From Syntrophorhabdaceae bacterium (GTDB lineage Bacteria; Desulfobacterota; Syntrophorhabdia; Syntrophorhabdales; Syntrophorhabdaceae): a stretch of 64,000 nucleotides of DNA. The DNA is taken from contig DATKMQ010000103.1 in the NCBI GenBank assembly GCA_035541755.1, forward strand, positions 1-64,000, read 5' to 3'. This document shows positions 25,269 through 34,926 of this stretch, piece after piece. The number at the start of each line of letters is the position of its first letter. The stretch's first letter is position 1. Both the position numbers and the translations under genes were made by a program. The notes beneath the pieces are model-generated. The model was given only the letters and a program-made list of their open reading frames with translations, did not search any database and had not been told where the DNA came from.

Positions 25269-25571
25269 ATGACAGAAGAACCGGGATTATCGAAGAACCG
25301 GAATTGGTCGGGAAGAGTGACCAGAGAGAGTAACGCACTTGACCTTGAGGAGGGCGTATTCACCTGGTCAGACCCAAGAAAGATCGCGCTATCGCTTAAA
25401 CGGTCGGCTGAGGCGAGTGCCCGCCGGAAATCGGCGCCATTTCGTTCGGCCATGTCCATGCTCGTGTTCTACATCAATCGCGCGGGCAAAAATCTCAACA
25501 AGGACCAACTCCGCATTCTGCAGCAGGCCAAAGAAGAGTTGCGCATACTATACGGAAAGGCCCGTCCGTAA
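25269..25571 (+). CDS. DUF3175 family protein
   Basis: 100 residues. It matches DUF3175 in size and pattern: WSGRVTRESNALDLEEGVF near the N-terminus, DPRKIALSLKRSAE, then SAMSMLVFYINRAGKNLN and a C-terminal helix. Soluble, basic, no catalytic motif. The family is widespread in bacteria and uncharacterised. Confidence 0.75.
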   Translation: MTEEPGLSKNRNWSGRVTRESNALDLEEGVFTWSDPRKIALSLKRSAEASARRKSAPFRSAMSMLVFYINRAGKNLNKDQLRILQQAKEELRILYGKARP

Positions 25572-25627
25572 CGCCCGATCGAGGCCGGTTGACCTTCCCT
25601 TTCCTCTGTGTTACGTTTTGAAGGTAT

Positions 25628-26779
25628 ATGGCTGATACACAATCTCCGCACCAGAAACTCCGCATGTTCCTCACAAAGGTCGATATGACCGGTAACGAGA
25701 TAACGCAACTCGATTCCTACAGGCCCCTTTTCATCAGCAAGAAGGATGCCTTTGCCGATTATTTCTATGATTTCTTTCTTGGTATAGCGGACACCAGGGC
25801 GATCCTGGAGAACGAAAAGACACCCGGCCTCATGAAACGTGTATGGGCCTCCTGGTTCGAATCATTTTTCCGGGCAAACCCGGACGACAACTTTCTCGCA
25901 TATCTGTGGAAGATAGGGGTGAGGCACGTGGAGGTTAATCTCGATCAGCGATACTCGAACCTCGGCTTCGCCATGATACGTCAGTTCTGCCACAAGATCG
26001 TCTCCGAAGAGGTCCCGCTCGGTGAGAGAACAGGGCTCCTCTCGGCGATCAATAAGATGCTCGACCTCTGCCTTTTGACGGAAACCACCGCCTATATCGA
26101 GAATACGATAAGCTGCGATATTGAGGTCATGAGCGAGGTGGCCGACCGGGTGAGAAACCCTGCAATGATCATCGGATGGAACATAAAGAAGCTCCAGGGA
26201 AAGGTCTCAGAAGGAACTCCGGAATTTAAGACTTACAAAATGCTCATGGGGGAAAACGAACGGCTCGAAAATATGGTTCATGACATCAAGGTCTACATGG
26301 ACCTGTTCCAGGGCGAACCCGTTTTTCAGACCATAGATATCCCGGAATTAATAGACTCCGTACGCAAGGAAATCGACGCCAGACATGTCTATGAACATGT
26401 TCGGGTGACGGTGGATTGCCATAAGACCGCGTGCCGCGTCAAGGGCGATCCCAAATGGTTCGAATATCTTTTTTACTATCTTATCGAGAACGGCATGGAG
26501 GCCGTGGACAAACAAAATCCCGTCATCAGGATAAGCTCACAGGTTGAAAACGTTCCTCCCTTCAACGTCCGCATTGAGATCTTCAACACCGGCTCCGTAC
26601 CCGAGGAAGAGATGGAGAAACTCTTTTCTCCTTTTTTCTCAACCAAGATTTCAGGTACGGGTTTCGGCCTGCCCATCGCCCGACTCGTGGTCAAAAAGCA
26701 CCACGGGACCCTTTCCCTGGAGACGGCTAAAGGTGAAGAGGGCGTGAGCGTGGTTATGAGTCTGCCTAATCCTGAATAG
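25628..26779 (+). CDS. Globin-coupled histidine kinase-like protein lacking the phospho-acceptor His
   Basis: 383 residues. Residues ~10-160 are a protoglobin sensor domain, with the proximal heme His at H100 in LWKIGVRHVEVNLDQRY. Residues ~165-230 are the dimerisation helix pair, where the usual HExRNP box reads VADRVRNPA: Asp173 stands in place of the phosphorylated His. The ATPase domain follows: N box LIENGMEAV (N288), G1 box FNTGSVPEE with Asn for Asp, FSPFFSTK, and G2 box GTGFGLPIA (343-351). So heme/gas sensing looks intact while autophosphorylation is unlikely. No response regulator gene is adjacent. Confidence 0.82.
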   Translation: MADTQSPHQKLRMFLTKVDMTGNEITQLDSYRPLFISKKDAFADYFYDFFLGIADTRAILENEKTPGLMKRVWASWFESFFRANPDDNFLAYLWKIGVRHVEVNLDQRYSNLGFAMIRQFCHKIVSEEVPLGERTGLLSAINKMLDLCLLTETTAYIENTISCDIEVMSEVADRVRNPAMIIGWNIKKLQGKVSEGTPEFKTYKMLMGENERLENMVHDIKVYMDLFQGEPVFQTIDIPELIDSVRKEIDARHVYEHVRVTVDCHKTACRVKGDPKWFEYLFYYLIENGMEAVDKQNPVIRISSQVENVPPFNVRIEIFNTGSVPEEEMEKLFSPFFSTKISGTGFGLPIARLVVKKHHGTLSLETAKGEEGVSVVMSLPNPE

Positions 26780-26810
26780 TGACGATACCCGGGTAAGACC
26801 TGCGTGCCCG

Positions 26811-27329
26811 CTACCGTAGGCCTGTGCTGTCTTTGTCTTCGAGGGCCTTTCTTACGGAGAGTTCCTTTTCAAGTTCTTTATACAATTTCCTCACATAACG
26901 CTCGGGAAACTCCTTCATCTCCAAATATCCGAGTGCGCTCTCCTCAAAGGCGGCGACGAGAGCGGCCTTTTCATTCACCAGGTCGTCAGCCCTGACCCCG
27001 CTCTTGGCAATTTCCCTGCGGTACTCTGTCACGGGAATGAGCATGTTCACGATCTCAGAATAGTGCGGGGCCTTCTCGAAATCGGCAAGGTACCCGCTTT
27101 TGACGGGGATGGTACTCTGGATGATAAGTTTTATGGTCCATGAATCGGCGCCGTAACATATGGATTCGTCGAGTATCTGAATCACGAGACCGTTGGTGGG
27201 CCACCATGTTTTGAGCGTTTGAGCCATTTTCAAGTATACACTGAAAATGGAATCCTTGGAAGCATAAGCGGCAAAAAGGTAGGGAGGTGATTTGTACAAA
27301 TTGAAAAGTCCCGCACATTTCCGTTGCAA
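26811..27329 (-). CDS. Hypothetical protein
   Basis: 172 residues from a TTG at 27329 that has GGGGAGG 4 nt upstream; an internal ATG at 27227 would give 138 residues but has no ribosome-binding site. The middle is strand-rich (WWPTNGLVIQILDES, SWTIKLIIQSTIPVKSG) and the C-terminal half is a long charged helix (NEKAALVAAFEES to ELEKELSVRKALEDKD). Family not recognised. It is divergent from the MFS gene at 27359, with only 29 nt between the starts. Confidence 0.55.
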   Translation of the reverse strand: MQRKCAGLFNLYKSPPYLFAAYASKDSIFSVYLKMAQTLKTWWPTNGLVIQILDESICYGADSWTIKLIIQSTIPVKSGYLADFEKAPHYSEIVNMLIPVTEYRREIAKSGVRADDLVNEKAALVAAFEESALGYLEMKEFPERYVRKLYKELEKELSVRKALEDKDSTGLR

Positions 27330-27358
27330 AAGACCTCCCCGGTGCAGTAAGAATTAGT

Positions 27359-28537
27359 ATGAAATCGAGAAGAGTACTGTTCTTCTGTCTCGGATGGGTC
27401 GGCATGGTCTTTTATTTCATGCAACGATGGATATATGGCCCGCTCATACCATCGCTCATGGAAGAGTTCAAAACCACGAGGACCGCTTTGGGTGTCGTGG
27501 GGTCAGCCTCGCTCTGGGGCTACATGTTCACCACAATCCTCGCCGGGGTGATTTCAGACCGCTTCGGCAGAAAACATGCGGCGCTCTTCGGCATCTTCGG
27601 GTTCTCTCTTCTTACGGCGCTGTGCGGACTCGCGACGAGCATTCACCAGATCTTCGTGGTACGGTTCTTTACCGGCATGGTAGAGGCCTTCTATTTCGTT
27701 CCCCTCATCGCATTTACCCTGGAGCTCTTTCCCGAGCATCCCGGATTTTATCTGACGTTCATGTCGTCGGGCTCTTCGCTCGGCTGGTTTACAGGGCCCG
27801 CACTTGCGGGATGGCTGCTCGGTCTCACGGGAAGCTGGCGGGCGCCCTTCCTCGCGACAGGGCTCTCGGGCCTCATCGTGGCTTTTCTGCTTCTCGCTTT
27901 CTGGCCGGAGCACGCAAGACCCACAGGTCCGAAGGCCCTTTTTGACAGGAAATTTTTGAAACCCTCGTACCTCATGATAATTCTGCTCGCGAGTCTTACC
28001 GCCATGTTCCAGATATCGGCCGAGTTCGGCTTCACCATGTGGTACCCCGTCTTTCTCAAAACCGAAGTCGGTATGGCCATCGGCACGGCCGGGCTTATTG
28101 CAGGAACGTATGGAATCGGACAGTTTATAGGAAGACCCATAACGGGGTGGATATCGGATAAGCTCGGCTACCGGAGGACAGGGGCGACCGGCGGGCTTCT
28201 TCTGGCCTTGTCCACCGCGCTCATCCTTTCGGTACATAATAACACCCTGAGAACAGCGTTCACGTTTACCGCCGGCTTCACCGGCGCAGCCGTCATGGGT
28301 ACGCTCTGGACCTTCACCGGTCTCATAGTTTCAGAGTACAAAGGTCTCGTGCTCGGCATCATCCTCACCTTTGGGTACGTGACGTCTTCGCTGGCGCCGA
28401 TTACCATCGGGTATCTGGGGGACCACTATTCGGTACATTTCGGTCTTGCCTCGGTGTGCGTGCCCGCATCATTTCTCGCATGCGTGGCTTTAGCGTCAAC
28501 CTATCTCGTTAAACTGGGACGGAATCAGACAAAGTAA
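27359..28537 (+). CDS. MFS transporter
   Basis: 392 residues, about 12 membrane spans. The A motif after TM2 is GVISDRFGRKHA and the mirrored copy in the second half is GWISDKLGYRRTG. RWIYGPLIPSLMEEF in TM1 is typical of organic-acid and sugar-phosphate-like carriers. Substrate unknown. No clear Shine-Dalgarno lies before the ATG in the 29-nt gap shared with the divergent hypothetical gene. Confidence 0.83.
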   Translation: MKSRRVLFFCLGWVGMVFYFMQRWIYGPLIPSLMEEFKTTRTALGVVGSASLWGYMFTTILAGVISDRFGRKHAALFGIFGFSLLTALCGLATSIHQIFVVRFFTGMVEAFYFVPLIAFTLELFPEHPGFYLTFMSSGSSLGWFTGPALAGWLLGLTGSWRAPFLATGLSGLIVAFLLLAFWPEHARPTGPKALFDRKFLKPSYLMIILLASLTAMFQISAEFGFTMWYPVFLKTEVGMAIGTAGLIAGTYGIGQFIGRPITGWISDKLGYRRTGATGGLLLALSTALILSVHNNTLRTAFTFTAGFTGAAVMGTLWTFTGLIVSEYKGLVLGIILTFGYVTSSLAPITIGYLGDHYSVHFGLASVCVPASFLACVALASTYLVKLGRNQTK

Positions 28538-28568
28538 GGGAATGTGTTGGCGCGAAAAGTATTCTCGT

Positions 28569-29045
28569 CTACTCGAAGGAAAAGTTTACGTAGAGGATGT
28601 CCTCGCCGTAATCTGTGGCGAACTGGAACGGCAGGGATATGATCGGCAACTTACACATAAAGTGCAACTCGACGTTCTTACCGACCACCACTGTGGGGAT
28701 TGACGCGGTGAGGTTCACGCCTGCATTTTCAAGTTCCTTTCTCGATTGCCCTGATATGATATTGGTGAGCTCACCGATGGCGTCAACGACCTCGGGACTT
28801 ATCTCGCTGCGTTCATCGCCCATGAGGGTCTTATACGCATAAAGAGCGCCCTGGCGACTGAAGCTTATACACATCATGCCCCTCTTGTCGTTGTCGCCTG
28901 CAACCCCCATAACACCTGTCACGTCACCGGATGTGGTCTTGTCAAGCTTGAGCAGAGGCTTTTCCATGGTCATGTCGATATTGAGCATGGCCTTGAATAC
29001 CATCTTGGTTGCCAGGATAAACGGGTTGATATACTTTACATCCAT
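28569..29045 (-). CDS. cheX: CheX-type chemotaxis phosphatase
   Basis: 158 residues, matching CheC/CheX phosphatases in length. The single active-site helix is seen in EVVDAIGELTNIISGQSRKEL (conserved Glu and Asn), preceded by GMMCISFSRQGALYAYK. CheX dephosphorylates CheY-P. GGAG lies 7 nt before the ATG at 29045. There are no other chemotaxis genes in the window, so it acts with genes elsewhere. Confidence 0.85.
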   Translation of the reverse strand: MDVKYINPFILATKMVFKAMLNIDMTMEKPLLKLDKTTSGDVTGVMGVAGDNDKRGMMCISFSRQGALYAYKTLMGDERSEISPEVVDAIGELTNIISGQSRKELENAGVNLTASIPTVVVGKNVELHFMCKLPIISLPFQFATDYGEDILYVNFSFE

Positions 29046-29140
29046 CTCTGAGCTCCACCCATCAGATTATTTTAGCGCCTTTCTCTGGCCCTTCTCAAGG
29101 TTCCCCTTGAGCCCTTATCACTACGTTGAAATATGTCCCC

Positions 29141-29161
29141 GGAAGATAAAATTTATCTTCC
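29141..29161. promoter_or_regulatory. Perfect palindrome in the cheX/MFS intergenic region
   Basis: GGAAGATAAA-A-TTTATCTTCC, 10-bp arms around one base. It lies ~95 nt upstream of cheX and ~280 nt upstream of the divergent MFS gene, so it is a candidate regulator-binding site. Nothing else is recognisable in 29046-29443. Confidence 0.45.
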
Positions 29162-29443
29162 TAATGTTATCGTGCATTCTTCCGTAAACTTTAATCGCAA
29201 GAGCCCTGATTTGACCCGTTTTTGTGCCGATTTGCGTCTTTTTTGGCGCCCGTCGTACCGATCTGACGTATTCTATATATCCATTTTCCTGCAATATCGA
29301 TCTAATTACAAGTAAAAATTTTGGTGATTGTGTCTAATCGCCAAGATTTTTCAAAATAAAAGCTTCACGCATTAAGATCATGGGCCGCAATGAGATCAAA
29401 AAGGTTGCAACACGGCGCGCTCATATGGAATACTTATGACGCC

Positions 29444-30625
29444 ATGAACACCGAAGAAAAGACTTCGTCACACTCACTCCGAAACATTCTGACCCGTGAT
29501 TTCGTGTGCTCCTTTCTCGCCCTCTTCACATTTATCGTTGCCTATCATGCCTTGATCCCCACCCTGCCCATATATTTTTCACGACTGGGCTCCAACGAGG
29601 CAGAGATAGGAATCCTCGTCGGGGTGTTCGGGGTTTCGTCGCTTATTTTCAGGTTTGTTGTGGGCGGAGCCCTCCAGCGTTACTCGGCAAGAAGCATCAT
29701 GATGTGCGGCGCCGTCTTATTCGGCCTCACCTTTGTGGCTTCGCTCGTTGTGCGACCTTTCTGGCCTTTCTTCGCCGTGAGGTTCTTCCAGGGCGCAGCG
29801 TTCTCGTGTATGGATACAGCAGTCCTCGCCTTTGTCGTGAGTGTTACTCCGCTTGCGAACAGGGCACGCGTGATCGGCTATTTTGTGCTCGCCCCTCCGC
29901 TTTCACAGGCCATGTCTCCCGCGTTCGGCATGTTTCTCATCAACCAGTACAACTTCACCGTTCTCTTCCTTGTTTGTATGGTGCTGACTCTGTGCGCCCT
30001 GGCCTCTTCCTACAATGTGAGTGCTCAGGAATCGCACCGGTCCGACAAAGACGATCCTCCGCGAAGCACCCATTATTTCGATGGTAAGGTAATCATTCCT
30101 TCGCTCGTAAGCCTGCTGCAGAATTTCGTCTGGGGCGCCGTCATCGCCTTTTTGCCTCTCTATGCAAGCAGGTGCGGGGTTAGCAATCCCGGACTCTTCT
30201 TTTCGGCGAACGGTGTTATGCTCATCGTGGGCCGCGCCTTAGGCGGCAAGATTCTTGACTCCTATAACAAGGAAAAGATGCTCCTCATCCTCGTCTCCAC
30301 GCTGACCTTCGCCGTTATCCTACTCGCGTTCTCAAAGACGCTTACCATGTTCATTATTGTGGGGCTCATCTGGGGGGCGGGAAGTGCCTTCTTCTTTCCC
30401 GTATCCATGGCTTATGCGCTTGACTATACCGGTACCTCGGACGGCACTACCGTGGGGACTTTTCGGGCGATCTCCGATCTGGGGATAGCGATGGGACCGG
30501 TGGCCATGGGGGTTATTATTCCGGCTACAGGTTATCAGGGCATGTTTCTCTGCCTTGCCAGCATCAACTTTATGAATCTTTGCTGCTTTCAGTTCTATGT
30601 GAGGAAGCGAGGACGAAGACCATAA
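29444..30625 (+). CDS. MFS transporter
   Basis: 393 residues, about 12 spans. Motif-A region FRFVVGGALQRYSARSIMM in the first half and GRALGGKILDSYNKEKML in the second. The start MNTEEKTSSHS leaves a normal short cytosolic lead before TM1; an in-frame ATG 54 nt earlier is possible, and neither has a strong ribosome-binding site. Its last 56 bases overlap the end of the convergent MFS gene. Substrate unknown. Confidence 0.8.
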   Translation: MNTEEKTSSHSLRNILTRDFVCSFLALFTFIVAYHALIPTLPIYFSRLGSNEAEIGILVGVFGVSSLIFRFVVGGALQRYSARSIMMCGAVLFGLTFVASLVVRPFWPFFAVRFFQGAAFSCMDTAVLAFVVSVTPLANRARVIGYFVLAPPLSQAMSPAFGMFLINQYNFTVLFLVCMVLTLCALASSYNVSAQESHRSDKDDPPRSTHYFDGKVIIPSLVSLLQNFVWGAVIAFLPLYASRCGVSNPGLFFSANGVMLIVGRALGGKILDSYNKEKMLLILVSTLTFAVILLAFSKTLTMFIIVGLIWGAGSAFFFPVSMAYALDYTGTSDGTTVGTFRAISDLGIAMGPVAMGVIIPATGYQGMFLCLASINFMNLCCFQFYVRKRGRRP

Positions 30626-31775
30626 AGGCCACGGTCGCCATCACGGCCGCAAAGTAAAAGGGGGCCGCGGCGCCCACATATTTCCAGAGAAATCCGGCAA
30701 TGAGAGAAGAGAAGAAGGTCATAACGCCGATCAAGGTCTGGTAGATGCCGTATGTGGTGCCCGCATAGTCCCTGTCCGTGAGATGCGAAATATAGGCCTT
30801 GCCCACGCCCTCGGTCAACGCCATGTACAGCCCATAGAATGGAAAGAGAATCCAGAGATAAGCCGCCTGCGTGACCAAACCGAAGAAGAAATAGATGACC
30901 GCAAAGAGAAAGAACCCGTACAGGAGAACACTCTTTTGTCCGATTCTGTCGGATAAGATACCGGCGGGAAATGAGGTGAGCGCGTAGGCCGCATTAAAAA
31001 CCGTGTAGACGAGAATGGTGAGGCTCAAGGAGAGCCCCAGGTTTTGCGCCCTTAAGATCAGAAAGGCATCCGAGCTGTTGCCCACGGCAAAAATGGCGCT
31101 CACCCAGAGAAAGACTTTGAAATCCCTGCTGAGTTTCATGCCCTTGAGGGTAAGCCGCGGCTCGCCAGCAGTCTGTTCTTGCTTTTGGATGTCCTTCACG
31201 AATGCGACGAGAAGCCCAACCCCTGCCGCGGCCGGTATAATGGCAAGAATGAAGATGAACCTCATGTTGTCGCGAAACGCCTGAAGAAGCGCGAGGGCGG
31301 TGAGAGGCCCTACCAACGCGCCCATCGTATCAACGGCCCGGTGGAACCCGAAGACTTTTCCCCGTGAGCCCGCATCCGAGCTCTGTGCGAGCAGGGCATC
31401 GCGGGCCGACGTCCTCACCCCTTTTCCGAAGCGGTCAAGGAAGCGTCCGCCCATGACAACCGACCAGTGAAAGGAAACCGCTATAACTAATTTTGAAAGG
31501 GCAGAAAGCGCATAGCCAGCCACCATAAAGGGTTTTCTGCGTTTGAATTTGTCCGAGAACCAACCTGAAAAGACACGGAGGATGCTCGCCGTAGATTCTG
31601 CGAAACCCTCGATGAGGCCCACAACGGTTACCGGCGCTCCGAGCACACTCGTCAGAAAGATAGGCACTATGGGATAGATCATCTCTGAGGCGATATCGTT
31701 GAAGAAACTCACGAGGCTGATACCGACTACGTTTTTCGTGATCCCCGAGCCTGCCTTGCGCATAAACGACTTCAT
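30570..31775 (-). CDS. MFS transporter
   Basis: 401 residues, about 12 spans. Distinctive family segments are SFFNDIASEMIYPIVPIF, GLIEGFAESTASILRVFSGW and RFLDRFGKGVRTSARDALL, seen in a widely distributed bacterial MFS group of unknown substrate. Its C-terminal hydrophilic tail (ASSHRTESSKDS) is encoded opposite the last codons of the convergent MFS gene. Confidence 0.82.
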   Translation of the reverse strand: MKSFMRKAGSGITKNVVGISLVSFFNDIASEMIYPIVPIFLTSVLGAPVTVVGLIEGFAESTASILRVFSGWFSDKFKRRKPFMVAGYALSALSKLVIAVSFHWSVVMGGRFLDRFGKGVRTSARDALLAQSSDAGSRGKVFGFHRAVDTMGALVGPLTALALLQAFRDNMRFIFILAIIPAAAGVGLLVAFVKDIQKQEQTAGEPRLTLKGMKLSRDFKVFLWVSAIFAVGNSSDAFLILRAQNLGLSLSLTILVYTVFNAAYALTSFPAGILSDRIGQKSVLLYGFFLFAVIYFFFGLVTQAAYLWILFPFYGLYMALTEGVGKAYISHLTDRDYAGTTYGIYQTLIGVMTFFSSLIAGFLWKYVGAAAPFYFAAVMATVAFMVFVLASSHRTESSKDS

Positions 31776-32049
31776 CTGCTCAGTCTATGATAGCGCAGAG
31801 GATAAATCAATCAACAAGATAGTCCGGATTTGCCTTGATGAGCATTGTAAGCTGCGCGTGGCGCTCCGAAGAGTCAATTGAATACTCCGCGACTATTACC
31901 GAAATTTCCGGCCTCTACTGGGAATTTCGGTGTGAAACTACAGAACCAAAACAGAAATCGAACGCCTTCTCTGTTGAATTTCCCCGGCACTCGCGGTAGG
32001 ATATTGAGAAAGTTGATCTAAAAGCGATATCACGCCTCGAAGGAGAAAT

Positions 32050-32760
32050 ATGCAATACATCATCGCGCTCCTGCTCATCGGTCTTGTGATCCTGGCCCAC
32101 GAATTCGGTCACTTCATCGCCGCCCGCATTGTGGGTGTGCCGATCAGAATCTTTTCTATCGGGTTTGGTCCCAAGCTCTGGGCCACAACAAAATCAAGAA
32201 CTGAATACCGCATAGCCGTGATCCCGCTCGGTGGCTATGTGATGCCCGATTGCGAGGACGACAAGGACTTTCTTGCCCTGCCTGTTTACAAGAGGATCGT
32301 CATGACGGCAGGCGGTCCGGTCGCGAGCATGATCCTGCCTCTATTCTGCTTTGCCGCCGCCAACTGCGTTTCAACCGGGGCAGATTTCAATGCAGTTTTG
32401 ATAAAACCCTTGCACCAGATATACCACATCTTTTCTCTCGTAATCGTCTCCCTTCTTGGACTCTTCTCTCAACATGGCCAGTTATCGGGCATCATCGGTG
32501 TGGTCGCTCAGGGCGGACAGTTCATCGGCGTAAGTTCCATCAAGGCCCTTCAGTTCACAGGGCTTATCAGCCTCAATCTTGCCGTGCTCAATCTGGTTCC
32601 TCTGCCCGTTCTCGACGGAGGCAAGATACTCCTCTATCTCGCAGAGGGCCTCCATCCGCGGTTTGCAAAGCTCCACTATCCCCTAGCAATTGCCGGATGG
32701 TTGCTTATCATGGCCCTCATGCTCTATGCGACGGTCATTGATGTGGTAAGGCTCATATAG
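32050..32760 (+). CDS. M50-family intramembrane metalloprotease, short form without PDZ domain
   Basis: 236 residues: the zinc motif HEFGH (residues 17-21) in TM1, the FSIGFGPKLW and PLGGYVMP segments found in RseP/site-2 proteases, and the second-half motif LNLVPLPVLDGGK supplying the third zinc ligand Asp. Full-length RseP is ~420-450 residues with one or two PDZ domains between the halves. Here the halves are joined directly, so it is the compact S2P type. Role not deducible from context. Confidence 0.85.
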   Translation: MQYIIALLLIGLVILAHEFGHFIAARIVGVPIRIFSIGFGPKLWATTKSRTEYRIAVIPLGGYVMPDCEDDKDFLALPVYKRIVMTAGGPVASMILPLFCFAAANCVSTGADFNAVLIKPLHQIYHIFSLVIVSLLGLFSQHGQLSGIIGVVAQGGQFIGVSSIKALQFTGLISLNLAVLNLVPLPVLDGGKILLYLAEGLHPRFAKLHYPLAIAGWLLIMALMLYATVIDVVRLI

Positions 32761-32768
32761 CGGCGATC

Positions 32769-33152
32769 TTAACCGTAGCCGAGTTCCGCGAGTCTTGCCT
32801 CGGTCATGCCGATGTAGTGCGCCACCTCGTGAACAACTGTGATCTCAATCTCTTGTTCCAGTTCATTAAGCGTTTCACACATTGCTTCGAGAGGCTCCTG
32901 AAAAAGATAGATCATGTCCGGGTACAAGGGTGGGGTGGTGACAGACCGGTCTATGAGCGCAACCCCTTCGAAGAGGCCGAGCAAAGGCTCCTCCGGCGAA
33001 AGCTCCATCTCCTCCCTCATGCGTTTTGAGGGCCGTTTCCTCACGGTTATAATAATGTTGGTCAGATGTTGACGGATCTCTGCCGGTATTCTCGCCACGG
33101 CCTTTTGCACAATGCCATCGAACTCCTTCTCACTCAATTTAATCGTTCCCAC
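32769..33152 (-). CDS. Zincin-like metallopeptidase family protein (DUF1025 type)
   Basis: 127 residues, the normal size of this minimal family. The C-terminal HEVAHYIGM motif (about 109-117) carries the zinc His pair and catalytic Glu. Also seen are LLGLFEGVALIDRS and YLFQEPLEAMCETLNEL. Cytosolic, function unknown in most bacteria. Convergent with the M50 gene, 8 nt apart. Confidence 0.85.
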   Translation of the reverse strand: MGTIKLSEKEFDGIVQKAVARIPAEIRQHLTNIIITVRKRPSKRMREEMELSPEEPLLGLFEGVALIDRSVTTPPLYPDMIYLFQEPLEAMCETLNELEQEIEITVVHEVAHYIGMTEARLAELGYG

Positions 33153-33324
33153 GATCTCTCATTGTACCATCTCAGACAAAAATAGACAGCAGTTTAGGAA
33201 GCCGAGCAGGGGGCGTTGTTATCGACTGTAATCCGTATTTTACTATGTTCTTCCAGTGTAAAAGATTTCAAGGCTTAATCAACGGCAGAAAGGAAATTCT
33301 TATCTAAAGAGGCGGGTCACTTCC

Positions 33325-34800
33325 CTAGTGCGCCGCTTTAAAGTCTATATATCCGCGCTCCACGTCCGTGTTGATCAACTCGACACGTATTCTGTGTCCG
33401 ACGTCAACCCCCTCAAAACCGTGAACTAATCTCCCTTCCACAGGAAGATTAAGAAGACGAACCCAGGTGCCCTTGTCTGCAGCACCTGTCACGATAGCGT
33501 CAAACCGTTCACCGATGCGCGATTCCAAAAGCATTGCAGCAGCGGACTTTTCCACCTGCCGTTCGACCTTCTTAACCACATCCTCTTCCTCTGTGCAGTG
33601 GGTGGCAAGCGCTTCCAGATCGTTTGCCGTGTAGGGAAGGGGTCGCTCGCTCATGGCAGCCTTGAGCATTCTCTGAGTGATAAGATCCGGATACCTGCGA
33701 TTTGGTGCGGTGGAATGTGCATAATCTCTAACCGCAAGGCCAAAATGACCTGGCGTATGGGTGTCCCCGGGGAATTCAGCAACGTACTCTCCGGGTCCTA
33801 ACAGTTTGATGATAGAGAGGGAGAGGTCGGGAAAACGAAGCGGATCCGACGCTCTCGCCTGTTCCAGGAATCTCTCCAATTCCTTGGCATCCGGCGTGTC
33901 TGAAAGCCCAAATCCGTGTTCTCTGGCAATCTCGACTATTCGAGGCCATCGTTTAGGCGTCTTTACTACGCGGCGCAACGAGGGAAAATTCCGTGAAGAG
34001 AGATACCGGGCGGTTACGCCATTTGCCGCAATCATGAAGTCTTCGATAATGTCGGTCGCGCGGCCCTTGCTTTCCGTTTTCAGTTCGCGAATTTCTTCGC
34101 CATCAAAGACCGGCCGTGCCTCAACGGTTTCGAGACTGAGCGCCCCATGAACATGCCGAAAATTCTTCATGCGCTGCGCCACATTGTCCTGCATACGGAG
34201 ATTCTCATCGAGCCCGGCCACAGCCGCAATGCCTTCAGGCACAGCGCCGCTGCCTTCAAGCCATGCTCCGACGCTGTTGTATGCAAGCTTGGCGCGATTG
34301 CGGACCCACGCCCTGTAGACATCAGAATTCACTACGGATCCGTCAGCGTCAATGACCATTTCCATAATAATTGCCAATCGGTTTTCGTTAAAGCTCAACG
34401 AAGTGAGGTCGGTGGAGAGCTTCTCGGGAAGCATGGGAAATACCTGTGCCGGCGTATACACCGAGGTCGTATTGTGGCGGGCATGACCGTCAATCGAAGA
34501 TCCCTCCACAACAAGCGCATCTACATCAGCCACCGCAACGAATATCTTGGCTGTGTTTCCCGGCATTGTTTCCGCCAGGGTAAGCTGATCCAGATCAAGG
34601 GAGTCGTCATTATCGATAGAAGCCCAGAGACAATGTGTAAGATCACGAATCTGTCCGTCACTCCCCATTGCGGGAGCTTTAAGTCTGTCAAGCTCTGAGA
34701 GGACTTCGGCAGAAAAATCAGGGAAAAGTCCCTTCTCGATCATTGCTTTCCGAGCGATTCTCTGGAGTATGGCGCGGTGTTGTTTTTCTGTTCCGGTCAT
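33325..34800 (-). CDS. RNase II/R-family exoribonuclease (RNB domain)
   Basis: 491 residues. RNB catalytic centre WASIDNDDSLDLDQ (about 61-74) with the Asp cluster that binds Mg2+. Then VAVADVDALV, NTTSVYTPAQVFPMLPEKLS, and HFGLAVRDYAHSTAPNRRYPDL near residue 370. A short C-terminal S1-like barrel begins around ERFDAIVTGAADKGTWVRL. It lacks the N-terminal cold-shock domains of E. coli RNase II/R, like the Deinococcus-type enzyme. Start at 34800 has GAGGTG 7 nt upstream; a start 63 nt earlier is less likely. Confidence 0.88.
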   Translation of the reverse strand: MTGTEKQHRAILQRIARKAMIEKGLFPDFSAEVLSELDRLKAPAMGSDGQIRDLTHCLWASIDNDDSLDLDQLTLAETMPGNTAKIFVAVADVDALVVEGSSIDGHARHNTTSVYTPAQVFPMLPEKLSTDLTSLSFNENRLAIIMEMVIDADGSVVNSDVYRAWVRNRAKLAYNSVGAWLEGSGAVPEGIAAVAGLDENLRMQDNVAQRMKNFRHVHGALSLETVEARPVFDGEEIRELKTESKGRATDIIEDFMIAANGVTARYLSSRNFPSLRRVVKTPKRWPRIVEIAREHGFGLSDTPDAKELERFLEQARASDPLRFPDLSLSIIKLLGPGEYVAEFPGDTHTPGHFGLAVRDYAHSTAPNRRYPDLITQRMLKAAMSERPLPYTANDLEALATHCTEEEDVVKKVERQVEKSAAAMLLESRIGERFDAIVTGAADKGTWVRLLNLPVEGRLVHGFEGVDVGHRIRVELINTDVERGYIDFKAAH

Positions 34801-34926
34801 ATTATTCACCTCGTTGGCAAGTATAGCATAACGCTTAGAGCAGGGAGGGAAAAAATCTTGCAATTACTCTTGTAAGATAATCGCAATTATGGGAAAGTAA
34901 ACTGTATTTAAGTGAGAACGGATAGA

